A stretch of 29,925 nucleotides of DNA from CAYRFE01 sp964423645 [NCBI: uncultured bacterium]. GTDB lineage: Bacteria > Macinerneyibacteriota > Macinerneyibacteria > Macinerneyibacteriales. Where the stretch lies: assembly GCA_964423645.1 (NCBI GenBank), contig CAYRFE010000036.1:1-29925 (forward strand), given 5' to 3'. A model generated the notes under the pieces. The model saw only the letters and a program-made list of their open reading frames with translations. It made no database searches and was not told the origin of the DNA. The position numbers were made by a program, and so were the translations under genes. How positions within the stretch are numbered: the first letter of the stretch is position 1; each line of letters opens with the position of its first letter. Positions 17,122-25,835 of this stretch are shown here, piece after piece.

Positions 17122-17574
17122 TTAATATCTTGGTTTGTCTTTAATCTCGTCAAAATACTTTTCTACACCTATTTCCTTCATTCTCATATTTATATTAATG
17201 GATCGATTATAGAGATGTTGGTCAAAGCCTGTATTTGTGCATGGGAATTCTGAGCATTGAAAACAAAAATCAACCTTCTTCTCCATGTGACAAACTCTTA
17301 CTTTACATTCTTTAAATATTTTACAGGTTTCTTTTCTACAACCTTTACACTCCACGGAAGCCAAATAAGTGAGAACCTCATTAAAATCAGGATATTTTTT
17401 AAAGACGGGTTCATTTAATAATTCTACAAATCTTTGCGCATAAATTTCGAAATTTCCAAGTGATTCATGCAATCCATTGCTATATTTCTTTATATCGCCA
17501 TCAAAAAAAGCAAAGCACTTTCCACAATGTATTCCGCACGGAGATAATCGATTTTTAATTTGTTCATAATCCAT
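17122..17574 (-). CDS. DUF3795 family cysteine-rich protein
   Basis: 150 residues. The N-terminus LSPCGIHCGKCFAF (two close Cys pairs) and later clusters VECKGCRKETCKIFKECKVRVC and FCFQCSEFPC match DUF3795, a family thought to bind zinc or another metal through conserved cysteines. No signal peptide or membrane segment is present, so it is cytoplasmic. The function is unknown to me. AAGGG lies six bases before the ATG, supporting the start. It lies alone between two intergenic repeat copies and runs leftward, as do its larger neighbours on both sides, but the flanking gaps suggest independent transcription. Confidence 0.85.
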   Translation of the reverse strand: MDYEQIKNRLSPCGIHCGKCFAFFDGDIKKYSNGLHESLGNFEIYAQRFVELLNEPVFKKYPDFNEVLTYLASVECKGCRKETCKIFKECKVRVCHMEKKVDFCFQCSEFPCTNTGFDQHLYNRSININMRMKEIGVEKYFDEIKDKPRY

Positions 17575-17744
17575 ATTTACCCTTTCATTGATCCCTACGC
17601 AGTCTGTTTAATTGATTGCGTATAACGTTAGTTACACTAGCCACCCGTCTTTGTAAGTAGCACATCATAAGGCATGCATTTTTTCATATGTCTACCTCGC
17701 TATTGACTATCGTATTAATTTAATAATATGTCAATATAAATTTC

Positions 17745-17885
17745 ATGTTACTTACGACACCTTATGTTGCGCAAATTCCTTCACTACCCTTTCCGATTAC
17801 CGTACAAACTAAAGAGGCAGTTTGATAGTACTGAAAAGTTTCTTAAAGTGCGTTATTTCCACTTTTTAAAACGAACCCATATTGT
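17745..17885 (+). repeat. Intergenic mosaic repeat, diverged copy
   Basis: The 393-base gap 17575-17967 contains CTTACG-ACAC-CTTATG (17751-17766) followed by TTGCGCAAATTCC, then CCGATTACCGTACAAAC and GTTTCTTAAAGTGCGTTATT (17840-17859), a diverged but ordered copy of the family. The region 17600-17740 also shows GCGTATAACGTTAGTTACAC, which I cannot assign. The terminator of the giant gene lies at 17916-17941. Confidence 0.6.
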
Positions 17886-17915
17886 CATTAAATATTGAAG
17901 AAACAAGCGTAAGAA

Positions 17916-17941
17916 AAAGGGGCGCCGGAAGCTGCCCCTTT
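17916..17941 (-). terminator. Rho-independent terminator of the giant surface-protein gene
   Basis: Read leftward, AAAGGGGC and GCCCCTTT form an 8-bp GC-rich stem around a 10-base loop, followed by TTCTT. It starts 27 bases after the stop codon of the gene ending at 17968. Stem, loop and T-run are all as expected. Confidence 0.85.
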
Positions 17942-17967
17942 AATAGATTCAATAGATTAACTTCAGA

Positions 17968-20900
17968 TTATTTTAACATGACCATCTTCTTGATGTAATT
18001 TTTTCCATTTACGGACATGCGGACATAGTAGACACCGCTTGCACACATGGTGCCGAATTTATCCTTGCCGTCCCACTGAAATCGATATATTCCCATCGGT
18101 AAGAATGCTTCAGTTATCGTTTTAAGATCGCGACCTTTCATGTCAAATATTTTGATGATGACAGTACTTTGAGCCGCTATGGTTGCTTCGATCGTGGTAG
18201 CGCTACGCGAGGGATTGAAGGGATTAGGGTAGTTCTGTGCTAACGAAGATTTCGTGATAATCGGTATGAATGTGCGGCCGGTATCATTGACCAGGCAGTA
18301 ATCTCCCGGTTCTTTGAGAAGCAATACCGGTTTTGATGAATCCAGGCATTCCCATTCGTTGCCGTTAAAATACAACAAACCTCCGAACCCGCCGTACGGA
18401 TTATCTACAGCCAACTGTATTTGAGCGCTATCGGCAAACGACAACTGAAAACCTGTCCCACCCAACGGTAGATCATCGCGTAGCGTATCAGTAATGACGA
18501 CAACCTCGCCGCTTGTTTTTTGGGATACTATCCTAATACCGTTAAACTGATAAGTCGCATTTTTTTCTGATTTTCGCACAACAAATCTCCTCTGACATAT
18601 TACCGTTCCCTTGTACACGAGTTCGACTGTATAGTTGCCATCAACGAACTCTTTACTATCCAACTCATCGGTGCTAATCAACAGATTACTTTCAGCGACC
18701 ATTGGGAACAACGGATGTATGACAAGATCTCCTAAAACCCGAAGGAAATAATCTTGCGGATCAAGCGACGTTGCGCCGGTTGTGACCTGCACGCGAACAC
18801 TTCGCGGATGCAGATTATTGGCAACGACAACCATGGCCAAGTCGAGCGTATCAAGGGTAAATACCGCACTGATCGTATGATCGGTGACGATATTTTCAAA
18901 TGTATATGATGGTACCTGGCCAACTGATATATTATCGACGCGGACATCACTGATCTTGTAACCGGCATTCGGTGTGATCGTATAGGTTTTGTCGCTACCA
19001 TGTGTTACCATTCCTGTTACGGGACTGATTGAACCATGCGTGCCTGGGGTAACGGTGATGGTATGAGTAAATATCTCTCCGTTGAAATTTTGACTCGAAA
19101 CATCAGCTGTAATATTAGTCAGCGTTCGGAAAGACGGCGACCAATTGCCGTATATTGTATGACTCGGCGTAACCGTTGTGGTTGTGCCGTATTGCACGAT
19201 ATAACTGTAACTACCGCTTGAATTGGTTGTTTCAGCATGTCCGTTATGTGAAAAAGTCACTGATATACCTGATAGCGGATTCGTGCCGTCCGTTATAGTA
19301 CCGGAGACCGTATAAGTATAAATAGAGCATGTAAAATCCAACGAGCTGTTGCTGGCAGTAACATTGGTGACTGTTCGGCTCGCAACATTCCAGTTGTAAG
19401 TCCCTGCTTTGCTTGGTGTGATCGTTGTGGTCGTATAGTAGGGAACAATATAACTGAAGCGTCCGTCAGAATCAGTGGTTTCAGTATGCCCGTTATGCGA
19501 AAATGTTACCGTTACACCCGGTACTGGCGAAGAATCAGCCGTGATACATCCGGACAAGGTATAGGTATTGATTGTACCGGTAAAATTCGTCGTATAGTGA
19601 TTATCGGTTGCACTCGTTACGGTGACCGTTGCGGGACTCCATCCGTGATATCCTGCATGACTCGGCGTAACAATCGTTGTCGTGCCATACAGAACCGCAT
19701 ACTCATATACTCCGCTCGCATCGGTCGTTTCCGTATGACCGTTATGTGAGAACGTTACGGTAACTCCGGGGATCGGATCCGTACCATCGGTGATAGTGCC
19801 GCCGATCGTATACTGATTGATCGAACCCGAAAAATTCTGACTCGTTTGGTTTGCACCGATAGCGGTCAACGTGCGCGATGCAGGGCTCCAGTCGCTGTAA
19901 GCGGCGCTTGACGGCGTGATCGTTGTGGTCGTGCCGTAATTCACCGAGTATGAATAGTTACCGCTTGCATCGGTTGTTTCCGTATGACCGTTATGCGAAA
20001 AGGTGATCGTTACGTCCTGAAGCGGATTCGACCCATCCGTAACTGTTCCTGATATTGTATAGGTATTTATGATACCGCTGAAATTCTTAGCAGTCTGATT
20101 AGCAGTAACTGTGGTCAATGTTGTAGATGTCGGGCTCCAGCCGTGATATCCCGCATGATTTGGCGTAACAGTGGTAGTTGTGCCGTATGGAACCGAGTAT
20201 GTATAATTACCGCTCGCATCCGTCGTTTCCGTATGACCGTTATGCGAGAACGTTACGGTAACTCCTGGGACCGGATCCGTACCATCGGTGATAGTGCCGC
20301 CGATCGTATACTGATTGATCGAACCCGAAAAATTCTGACTCGTTTGGTTTGCACCGATAGCGGTCAACGTGCGCGATGCAGGGCTCCAGTCGCTGTAAGC
20401 GGCGCTTGACGGCGTGATCGTTGTGGTCGTGCCGTAATTCACCGAGTATGAATAGTTACCGCTTGCATCGGTTGTTTCCGTATGACCGTTATGCGAGAAA
20501 GTGACCGTAACACCCTGCAACGAGTTTGACCCATCTGTGACCGTTCCTGAAATCGTATAGGTATTGATTATACCGCTGAAATTCTTAGCGGTCTGATTAG
20601 CCGTAATCGTTGTCAATGTTGTAGATGTCGGGCTCCAGCCGTGATATCCAGCATGACTCGGCGTGATCGATGTTGTGGTGCCGTATGGAACCGTGTATGA
20701 ATAATTACCGCTTGCATCGGTCGTTTCTTTATGACTGTTATGCGAGAAGGTGATCGTTACGCCCTGCAACGGACTTGAACCATCTGTAACCGTACCGGAT
20801 ACGGTATAGGTTTTGATCGTACCAGTAAAATTCTTATTGGATTGAGTGGCAGTGACAGCGGTTAACGTAACGGATGCCGGGCTCCAGCTTGCATAAGCGG

Positions 20901-23631
20901 TATGACTCGGCGTGACCGTAGTGGTCGTGCCGTACGGAACAGAATAACTGTAATTGCCGCTCGCGTCGGTCGTTTCCGTATGACTGTTGTGCGAGAACGT
21001 GATCGTTACGCCCGATACGGGATCGGTACCATCGGTGACCGTACCGGAGATCGTATAGGTATTGATCGAGCCGCTGAAATTCTTAGCGCTTTGATCTGCG
21101 GCAATACTTGTGATCGAATAATTCGCCGGACTCCAGCTGCCGTATTGCACACTGGACGGCGTGACCGTCGTCGTCGTGCCGTAATTCACCGTATAAGAAT
21201 AGTTACCGTTTGCATCGGTTGTCTCGGTATGGCTGTTATGCGAGAAGGTGACGGTAATACCTTGCAAAGGATTTGTACCGTCGGTGACCGTGCCAGAGAT
21301 CGTATAGGTATTGATGATACCGGTAAAATCCTGATCTTCCTGATCGTTTGTAACATTCGTTAACGTTATCGACGCCGGGCTCCAGCCGTGATATCCCGCA
21401 TGACTTGGTGTAACGGTGGTAGTTGTGCCGGCGTTGACGAGATAGCTGTAATTGCCGCTTGCATCGGTGGTCTCGGTATGACCGTTATGAGAGAAGGTTA
21501 CTGTTGCACCGGCAATAGGATTTGTGCCGTCGGTGACCGTACCGGAGATAGTATACCCGTTAAGCGTAGCGGAAAAATCCTGATTTGTCAGATTACCTGT
21601 CACCGGTGTAGAAACCGTGATCGAGACCGGCGTAAAGGAGTAATTCGTCTTTGACGGCGTGATCGTCCCTGTCCATCCGTAATCAATAGTGAATGAGTAG
21701 TTACCACTCCCGTCCGCTGTAGCCGACCCGCCCGTGTAGGTGACCGTGGCATTTGCTCCGTTCCCTCCAAGCGAACCGGAAATTGTATACGTATTTATCG
21801 TAGCCGTATAATCCTGCGATGTTTGATCGGCAAGCACATTTGTGTATGTTCGGTTCACGGGGGAAAAGGTGTATCCCGTATAGGAAGGCGTAACCGTTCC
21901 GCTCCAGTTGTAGGAAACGGTGAAAGAGTAATTGCCGCTTCCGTCAGCCGTGGCCGTCTTGCTCGTGCCATCGGTATAGCTCAGTGTCGCACCTGCTTTC
22001 CCGGCATTACCGGAGATTGTATAGGTGATTGCCGTGGCGGTATAATTTTGAGATGTTTGATTAGCCGTAACGCTCGAATAAGTTTTGTTGACAGGCGAGA
22101 AAAAATATCCGTTTTTACTTGGCGTTACTGTGCCTGACCAATTGTTTGCAACAGTAAAGGAATAGTTGCCGCTTCCGTCAGCCGTGGCCGTCTTGCTCGT
22201 GCCGTCCGTGTAGCTTAATGTTGCTCCGGACACACCGGCATTACCGGAGATCGTATAACTCGAAGCAGTAACGGTAACCGTATAATCCTCACACTGTCCA
22301 TAAAAAACTGTCGAGCCGCTATTTACGGGCTCATCCGTGCCCAAATTTGCATTAGACATGACGCGCATACGTGTATCGCCTATCACGGCATCTGCAGGAA
22401 CATTAATTGTTGTTAAGCAGGTATTCGATCCCAATGTATTAAGATTTTGTCCGACGATAAACTTTTCGCCGGCATCATCAAAATCGCTATCATGATTCCA
22501 ATCGAACCATACAACGACGATCGCAGGATATCCAACATCCCCGAGATTAATCGTACAAGATAATGACCCTGAAGTGCCTTGCATAGCAGTGCCTTTTGTG
22601 GCAGTATAATCAAGATAACCGGCCAAGGGCGGTGATGACGGAATATCTGATGTTTTATTAATACCGGCAAATGTAACATTTGTTATGTAATCGTTATACG
22701 ATGTATCTCCGCCGGTTCGCGGTAAAGTGGCATCAAAGCCGGTAACGTTTATTGTAAATTCCTCAGCATAATTATATGTGCCGTCATAAACATTCAACCT
22801 GATATGATAATCTCCGGCCGTCAATTGAGACATGAGATAAAGGCGATTGTCGACAATATAGAATTTTGCATTATCAGATGATCCAGTACCGCTCACCAAA
22901 GAATAGGTGTATGTTTCAAAATAATTACTGTCCACCGAAGTGATCGTTCCTACCTGCGCATCAGCGGGATACGACGTATCAATCGTCATATTACTGAGAT
23001 CGATATCTGTCGGAGTCATCGGCGTTTCAGTACCTGTTATGATAATATCGCGAATCTGGCTTTGTGCTTCAGAACCGAAGAACTCAGATCCCACTGCCGT
23101 ATTCGTTGTCATAATCCATCGTAAATATACTGTTGTTGATTTATTGTTAAGGGTTGATGGCAAGCTTACATTGTTAAGCTGACCGCCGGCAGACCAACTA
23201 CCGCTTAGCGTAAGCGTTGCTCCGGGCACATCGCTCCACGAAGATCCGTCGGTACTGTATTGCAACTTGAAATCTCTGGGGCCGTCCCAACCGTAAAATT
23301 CTAGATCAGTGCTCATCTGTTTTGATGAAATCTTTAGATCTGTCATGCCGGTTGTTTTGAAACTTACTTGCCAATATTTTGTACCGGCACCGCCATTCCA
23401 TCCGGTTGATATAAACATATTATACATATTAAGAGGATCACCGCTGCTTGACGCAAATGGCCCCGAGGTGTTTGTGGATAATGTCGCCACCCCGCTATTA
23501 TAGGGAACTCCTGAGGCCGTCCATGATTGACCCGGCCATGAGGCAACTGTTCCAGAGGCCGCCCAAAGCGGTGAAATACCTGATACCATGAACACTGATA
23601 CTATTAATATACTCCGTGCTAACCGACCCAT
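17968..23631 (-). CDS. Giant secreted surface protein: GEVED domain, 13 Ig-like repeats, C-terminal sorting domain
   Basis: 1887 residues. A Sec signal (1-25) is followed by a beta-rich domain (27-200), a cadherin-like domain (204-297), a GEVED-type domain (about 310-455, VWFDWNHDSDFDDAGE, QCEDYTVTV), and 13 repeats: three of 78 residues (459-692) and ten of 83 residues (693-1522, core FSHNGHTETTDASGNYSY). Then come a GSISP...GYKISDVRVDN module (about 1523-1592), a domain of unknown type, and a C-terminal FlgD-like/type IX sorting-type domain (1795-1887) starting LAQNYPNPFNP and ending GVYYVRM...KKMVMLK. The repeats resemble carboxypeptidase-regulatory-like folds found in stalk proteins. It is probably an adhesin or a stalk carrying the N-terminal domains; no enzyme site is seen. 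CAGGAGGG precedes the ATG, and a terminator follows the stop. Its base composition is clearly more GC-rich than its neighbours. Confidence 0.92.
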   Translation of the reverse strand: MGRLARSILIVSVFMVSGISPLWAASGTVASWPGQSWTASGVPYNSGVATLSTNTSGPFASSSGDPLNMYNMFISTGWNGGAGTKYWQVSFKTTGMTDLKISSKQMSTDLEFYGWDGPRDFKLQYSTDGSSWSDVPGATLTLSGSWSAGGQLNNVSLPSTLNNKSTTVYLRWIMTTNTAVGSEFFGSEAQSQIRDIIITGTETPMTPTDIDLSNMTIDTSYPADAQVGTITSVDSNYFETYTYSLVSGTGSSDNAKFYIVDNRLYLMSQLTAGDYHIRLNVYDGTYNYAEEFTINVTGFDATLPRTGGDTSYNDYITNVTFAGINKTSDIPSSPPLAGYLDYTATKGTAMQGTSGSLSCTINLGDVGYPAIVVVWFDWNHDSDFDDAGEKFIVGQNLNTLGSNTCLTTINVPADAVIGDTRMRVMSNANLGTDEPVNSGSTVFYGQCEDYTVTVTASSYTISGNAGVSGATLSYTDGTSKTATADGSGNYSFTVANNWSGTVTPSKNGYFFSPVNKTYSSVTANQTSQNYTATAITYTISGNAGKAGATLSYTDGTSKTATADGSGNYSFTVSYNWSGTVTPSYTGYTFSPVNRTYTNVLADQTSQDYTATINTYTISGSLGGNGANATVTYTGGSATADGSGNYSFTIDYGWTGTITPSKTNYSFTPVSITVSTPVTGNLTNQDFSATLNGYTISGTVTDGTNPIAGATVTFSHNGHTETTDASGNYSYLVNAGTTTTVTPSHAGYHGWSPASITLTNVTNDQEDQDFTGIINTYTISGTVTDGTNPLQGITVTFSHNSHTETTDANGNYSYTVNYGTTTTVTPSSVQYGSWSPANYSITSIAADQSAKNFSGSINTYTISGTVTDGTDPVSGVTITFSHNSHTETTDASGNYSYSVPYGTTTTVTPSHTAYASWSPASVTLTAVTATQSNKNFTGTIKTYTVSGTVTDGSSPLQGVTITFSHNSHKETTDASGNYSYTVPYGTTTSITPSHAGYHGWSPTSTTLTTITANQTAKNFSGIINTYTISGTVTDGSNSLQGVTVTFSHNGHTETTDASGNYSYSVNYGTTTTITPSSAAYSDWSPASRTLTAIGANQTSQNFSGSINQYTIGGTITDGTDPVPGVTVTFSHNGHTETTDASGNYTYSVPYGTTTTVTPNHAGYHGWSPTSTTLTTVTANQTAKNFSGIINTYTISGTVTDGSNPLQDVTITFSHNGHTETTDASGNYSYSVNYGTTTTITPSSAAYSDWSPASRTLTAIGANQTSQNFSGSINQYTIGGTITDGTDPIPGVTVTFSHNGHTETTDASGVYEYAVLYGTTTIVTPSHAGYHGWSPATVTVTSATDNHYTTNFTGTINTYTLSGCITADSSPVPGVTVTFSHNGHTETTDSDGRFSYIVPYYTTTTITPSKAGTYNWNVASRTVTNVTASNSSLDFTCSIYTYTVSGTITDGTNPLSGISVTFSHNGHAETTNSSGSYSYIVQYGTTTTVTPSHTIYGNWSPSFRTLTNITADVSSQNFNGEIFTHTITVTPGTHGSISPVTGMVTHGSDKTYTITPNAGYKISDVRVDNISVGQVPSYTFENIVTDHTISAVFTLDTLDLAMVVVANNLHPRSVRVQVTTGATSLDPQDYFLRVLGDLVIHPLFPMVAESNLLISTDELDSKEFVDGNYTVELVYKGTVICQRRFVVRKSEKNATYQFNGIRIVSQKTSGEVVVITDTLRDDLPLGGTGFQLSFADSAQIQLAVDNPYGGFGGLLYFNGNEWECLDSSKPVLLLKEPGDYCLVNDTGRTFIPIITKSSLAQNYPNPFNPSRSATTIEATIAAQSTVIIKIFDMKGRDLKTITEAFLPMGIYRFQWDGKDKFGTMCASGVYYVRMSVNGKNYIKKMVMLK
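19066..21555 (-). repeat. Ten tandem 249-bp units encoding 83-residue Ig-like repeats
   Basis: Residues 693-1522 of the giant protein are ten in-frame 83-residue units (10 x 249 bp) with no length variation. Three older 78-residue units lie upstream (21556-22257). A higher-order duplication is visible: the two-unit block 19564-20061 repeats 20062-20559, and 19774-19998 is identical over 225 bases to 20272-20496. This indicates recent unequal recombination or gene conversion inside the array. Confidence 0.9.
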
Positions 23632-23675
23632 ACACCCTCCTGATTATTACATTAATCCAGTACACCACTAAAAAC

Positions 23676-23704
23676 AATCTACAGTAACCTTTGTATAAAT
23701 GCAA
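23676..23704 (-). promoter_or_regulatory. Candidate promoter of the giant surface-protein gene
   Basis: Read leftward, TTGCAT (23704-23699) and TAGATT (23681-23676) are spaced by 17 bases; each box matches the sigma-70 consensus at four of six positions. Transcription would start about 40 bases before the ATG at 23631. Weak, but spacing and position are right. Confidence 0.3.
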
Positions 23705-23746
23705 TGAATAAAACAATAAAAGCAATTATGAATATCAATATATCAA

Positions 23747-23893
23747 GGATTAACACAAGAGGAAATTGCTACGATCCTTCGTAATAAATCAGCCATATCC
23801 CGGATCGAAAATCATGCTGAAGATATTAAATTGTCCACGCTCGAACGATTCGCGGCAGCACTTGGCAAGAAAATTGTTTTACGGCTCCAATAA
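23747..23893 (+). pseudogene. Truncated XRE-family HTH (HigA-like antitoxin) remnant
   Basis: Translation from 23747 gives [20 protein letters not shown], then [20 protein letters not shown] and KKIVLRLQ, ending in TAA at 23891. This is the DNA-binding and C-terminal part of an XRE antitoxin of the HigA type (compare 'LTQxELA...[24 protein letters not shown]'). In the same frame a TGA lies at 23729, with no start codon in between, so the N-terminus is missing or shifted. An ATG at 23704 is in another frame and would need one indel to join. No toxin gene is adjacent; the sequence upstream is the promoter side of the giant gene, and a long mosaic repeat follows directly. I read it as a decayed toxin-antitoxin remnant. 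Confidence 0.75.
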
Positions 23894-23961
23894 GACATTA
23901 CCTATAAAAGCTATTCTTACCCTGCCCCTTTTTTGCTTATTTTTTGCACCAAAACAGTGCG

Positions 23962-24470
23962 ACTCAACATACCCTATGTTATAGGACGCTAAGTTATTAA
24001 ATAGTAATGAGATGCAAAACGCACTATAACGCATATATGCCGATGTGTCAATGACGTATTTCGGTTATGATCGATCCTTAACAACCCTGGAGAGCTGTAT
24101 TTTGATTATTCCTTGCCGGACCGAAACCATCACCGGCAAGACTTTTGAAAACCCGGCATACAACCATTTCTGAGATCGATCCTATCGATACGCGGAATCC
24201 CGGAAGGAGATAGTTCTCTTATGGTATCGTCAGGTGAGAAAATTTAATACCATCTATTTGGATCAGTAGGTAGTAGGGCGATGCCCTGCCCTGCCCTTTT
24301 CATTTTCTTAACGTACTTTATAATCCGTTTTCTTAAGCGACCCCAAGTTTCACTGTCTCAAGACGCTTTATATTGAATCCAATGAATATCACGCTCTATA
24401 CGTCTTTAAAACAGGCTTCAAATTTGAAAATGGGGAAATAGTCCGGGCAAAAATGCGCTGCCTTTTTTCT
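23962..24470 (+). repeat. Intergenic mosaic repeat, longest copy
   Basis: The gap between the HTH remnant and the SUMF1-type gene (23894-24491) is almost wholly repeat. Bases 23962-24300 pair with 2237-2565; then come TTCTTAACGTACTTTATAAT (24305-24324), a degenerate hairpin block (24357-24380), TATCACGCTCTATACGTC (24387-24404) and the tract ending CTGCCTTTTTT. CTTGCCGG (24111-24118) and CCGGCAAG (24132-24139) form a perfect 8-bp stem with a 13-base loop, followed by ACTTTTG, absent from the copy at 2237. The copy shows the fullest order of modules. No coding frame is supported. Confidence 0.75.
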
Positions 24471-24491
24471 ACAAAATTAAAGTGTTTATAT

Positions 24492-25460
24492 TCAATTACT
24501 GCGAACAACGCGAAACCCGAGACGGCTGCCCTGGCGATACGGGGCGTCGGTGTAGCGCTTACAAACATCCGCGAGGGAAGCATTGTTGCGCCAACTGCCC
24601 CCGCGATCAACGCGGTTATCGCCCGAAGCCGCTCCTCGATAGTTGGTAGTTGCGCCTGTCGGATACGCTCCAAACCAATCCCAACACCATTCAAATACAT
24701 TACCGCTCATGTCAAACAGACCAAGTTCGTTAGGCAGCTTCGTGCCGACAGGATGGGTTTTTTTGTTGCTGTTTTCTTCTGCCCATACATAGTCACCTAA
24801 AGAATTATTTCTGTTACTTCCGTTGTCGCCGGCGAACCTCTTGTTATATCCGGTTGTATTTACTTTCCCGGGGTTTTCTTTGTCAGCACCCATCGCTGCC
24901 CACATCCATTCCATTTCTGTGGGTAAGCGATAGCCGTCAGCTGACCAATCGGCTCGTACAGCATCCCATGAAGAATTCGTTAATGTCGGAACGCTTCCCC
25001 ATTGAGCGGGATCAGTGCTGCTATTGATCGTATACACCGGCGTCAGACCTTCGAGCATACTGAGTTTATTACAAAATACAAGCGCATGATACCAACTCAC
25101 ATTTTGAACAGGATCTTGCTGCCCGGTCGAATATTCTGTATCGCTAGGATCAAGCATACCCGTAACTTTGGTATATTGCTCACGTGTGATCTCATATTCA
25201 CTCATACGGAATGCCCTCTGAGTGAAAGTCTCTTGAACATATGTTGTCGTTGAGGTTGTAGCAGGAGTAGTCATAACAAATGAACCTGCAGGAACATACT
25301 TTAACGTCCCTATGTTTGGAGATGTATAGTCATCTTGAGTTTGCGAAACCTGCTCAGCAGTCGGAGATGTATAATCATCTTGAGTTTGCGAAACAGGCTT
25401 TGAGCACCCTATTCCCAAAAACAATACTACGGTTACTATTCCCCAAAGAATTCTATTCAT
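24492..25460 (-). CDS. SUMF1/formylglycine-enzyme-like lipoprotein
   Basis: 322 residues. The lipoprotein signal MNRILWGIVTVVLFLGIGC gives a lipidated Cys19. A short spacer contains a duplicated VSQTQDDYTSP (residues 23-33 and 38-48). The FGE-sulfatase (SUMF1/EgtB/PvdO) domain starts at GTLKYVPAGSFVM and shows YRLPTEMEWMWAA, GLFDMSGNVFEWCWDW, RVDRGGSWRN and the C-terminal LGFRVVRSN. Only one Cys is present near the place where true formylglycine-generating enzymes have their active-site pair, so sulfatase activation is unlikely; many such lipoproteins have structural or unknown roles. AAGGGAG lies before the ATG. No sulfatase gene is adjacent. The flanking gaps both contain mosaic repeats. 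Confidence 0.9.
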   Translation of the reverse strand: MNRILWGIVTVVLFLGIGCSKPVSQTQDDYTSPTAEQVSQTQDDYTSPNIGTLKYVPAGSFVMTTPATTSTTTYVQETFTQRAFRMSEYEITREQYTKVTGMLDPSDTEYSTGQQDPVQNVSWYHALVFCNKLSMLEGLTPVYTINSSTDPAQWGSVPTLTNSSWDAVRADWSADGYRLPTEMEWMWAAMGADKENPGKVNTTGYNKRFAGDNGSNRNNSLGDYVWAEENSNKKTHPVGTKLPNELGLFDMSGNVFEWCWDWFGAYPTGATTNYRGAASGDNRVDRGGSWRNNASLADVCKRYTDAPYRQGSRLGFRVVRSN

Positions 25461-25549
25461 AATATCTCCCTTCCAAGCAAGAGACCGGTTTAATTGTTAA
25501 AATATCTGCACTCAATGTAGATGATTTTACCCGATTATTCAAGATAAAG

Positions 25550-25835
25550 TTTCATGTCCCATAAGACCCATTATGTAGAGCGATGCCCTACTCTGCTTTT
25601 TTGACAATGACGAAACAATCTGGTAGACTCAAATCGCACAATCGATTTAATCTCCTTTTCATTGTGCAAACTGCTTTTACCGCTCGGACACGGCCAATTC
25701 GTGCGGTTTTTCATGTATCACGCTCTATACGACTTTAAAACGGGCGTTGGTCTGTAAAAATGGGAAAAAGGGCTGGGGGAAATTACCCCGCCCTATTGTA
25801 AAGACACCTTCAGATGTGTCTCTTTTTATGTTACA
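25550..25835 (+). repeat. Intergenic mosaic repeat copy with terminator-like end
   Basis: In the divergent gap 25461-26001, TGTCCCATAAGACCCATTAT carries the hairpin CATAAG-ACCC-ATTATG (25560-25575), followed by GAGCGATGCCCTACTCTGC; the TATCACGCTCTATACGAC block appears at 25716-25733, with TTTAAAACGGGC after it, and the copy ends with CCCCGCCCTATTGTAAAGAC and a hairpin with T-run (25802-25827). The last part matches 2555-2595. The remaining 25836-26001 is very AT-rich and shows no clear promoter or gene. Confidence 0.7.
25802..25827 (+). terminator. Terminator-like hairpin inside a mosaic repeat
   Basis: AGACAC (25802-25807) and GTGTCT (25816-25821) form a 6-bp stem with an 8-base loop followed by CTTTTT. 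There is no rightward gene upstream of it: the flanking gene 24492-25460 runs leftward. A decayed relative lies at about 2571-2595. It could end a transcript arising within the repeat or insulate the hydrolase gene. Confidence 0.5.

Noticed and set aside
18732-23503. Several rightward reading frames of 60-153 codons opposite the giant surface-protein gene
   Set aside because: They repeat with the 249-bp units and show Arg/Ile-rich antisense composition with no family match; they are mirror frames of the repeat array.
24492-25460. Active formylglycine-generating enzyme
   Set aside because: The fold motifs fit, but the active-site cysteine pair is not present and no sulfatase gene is adjacent.
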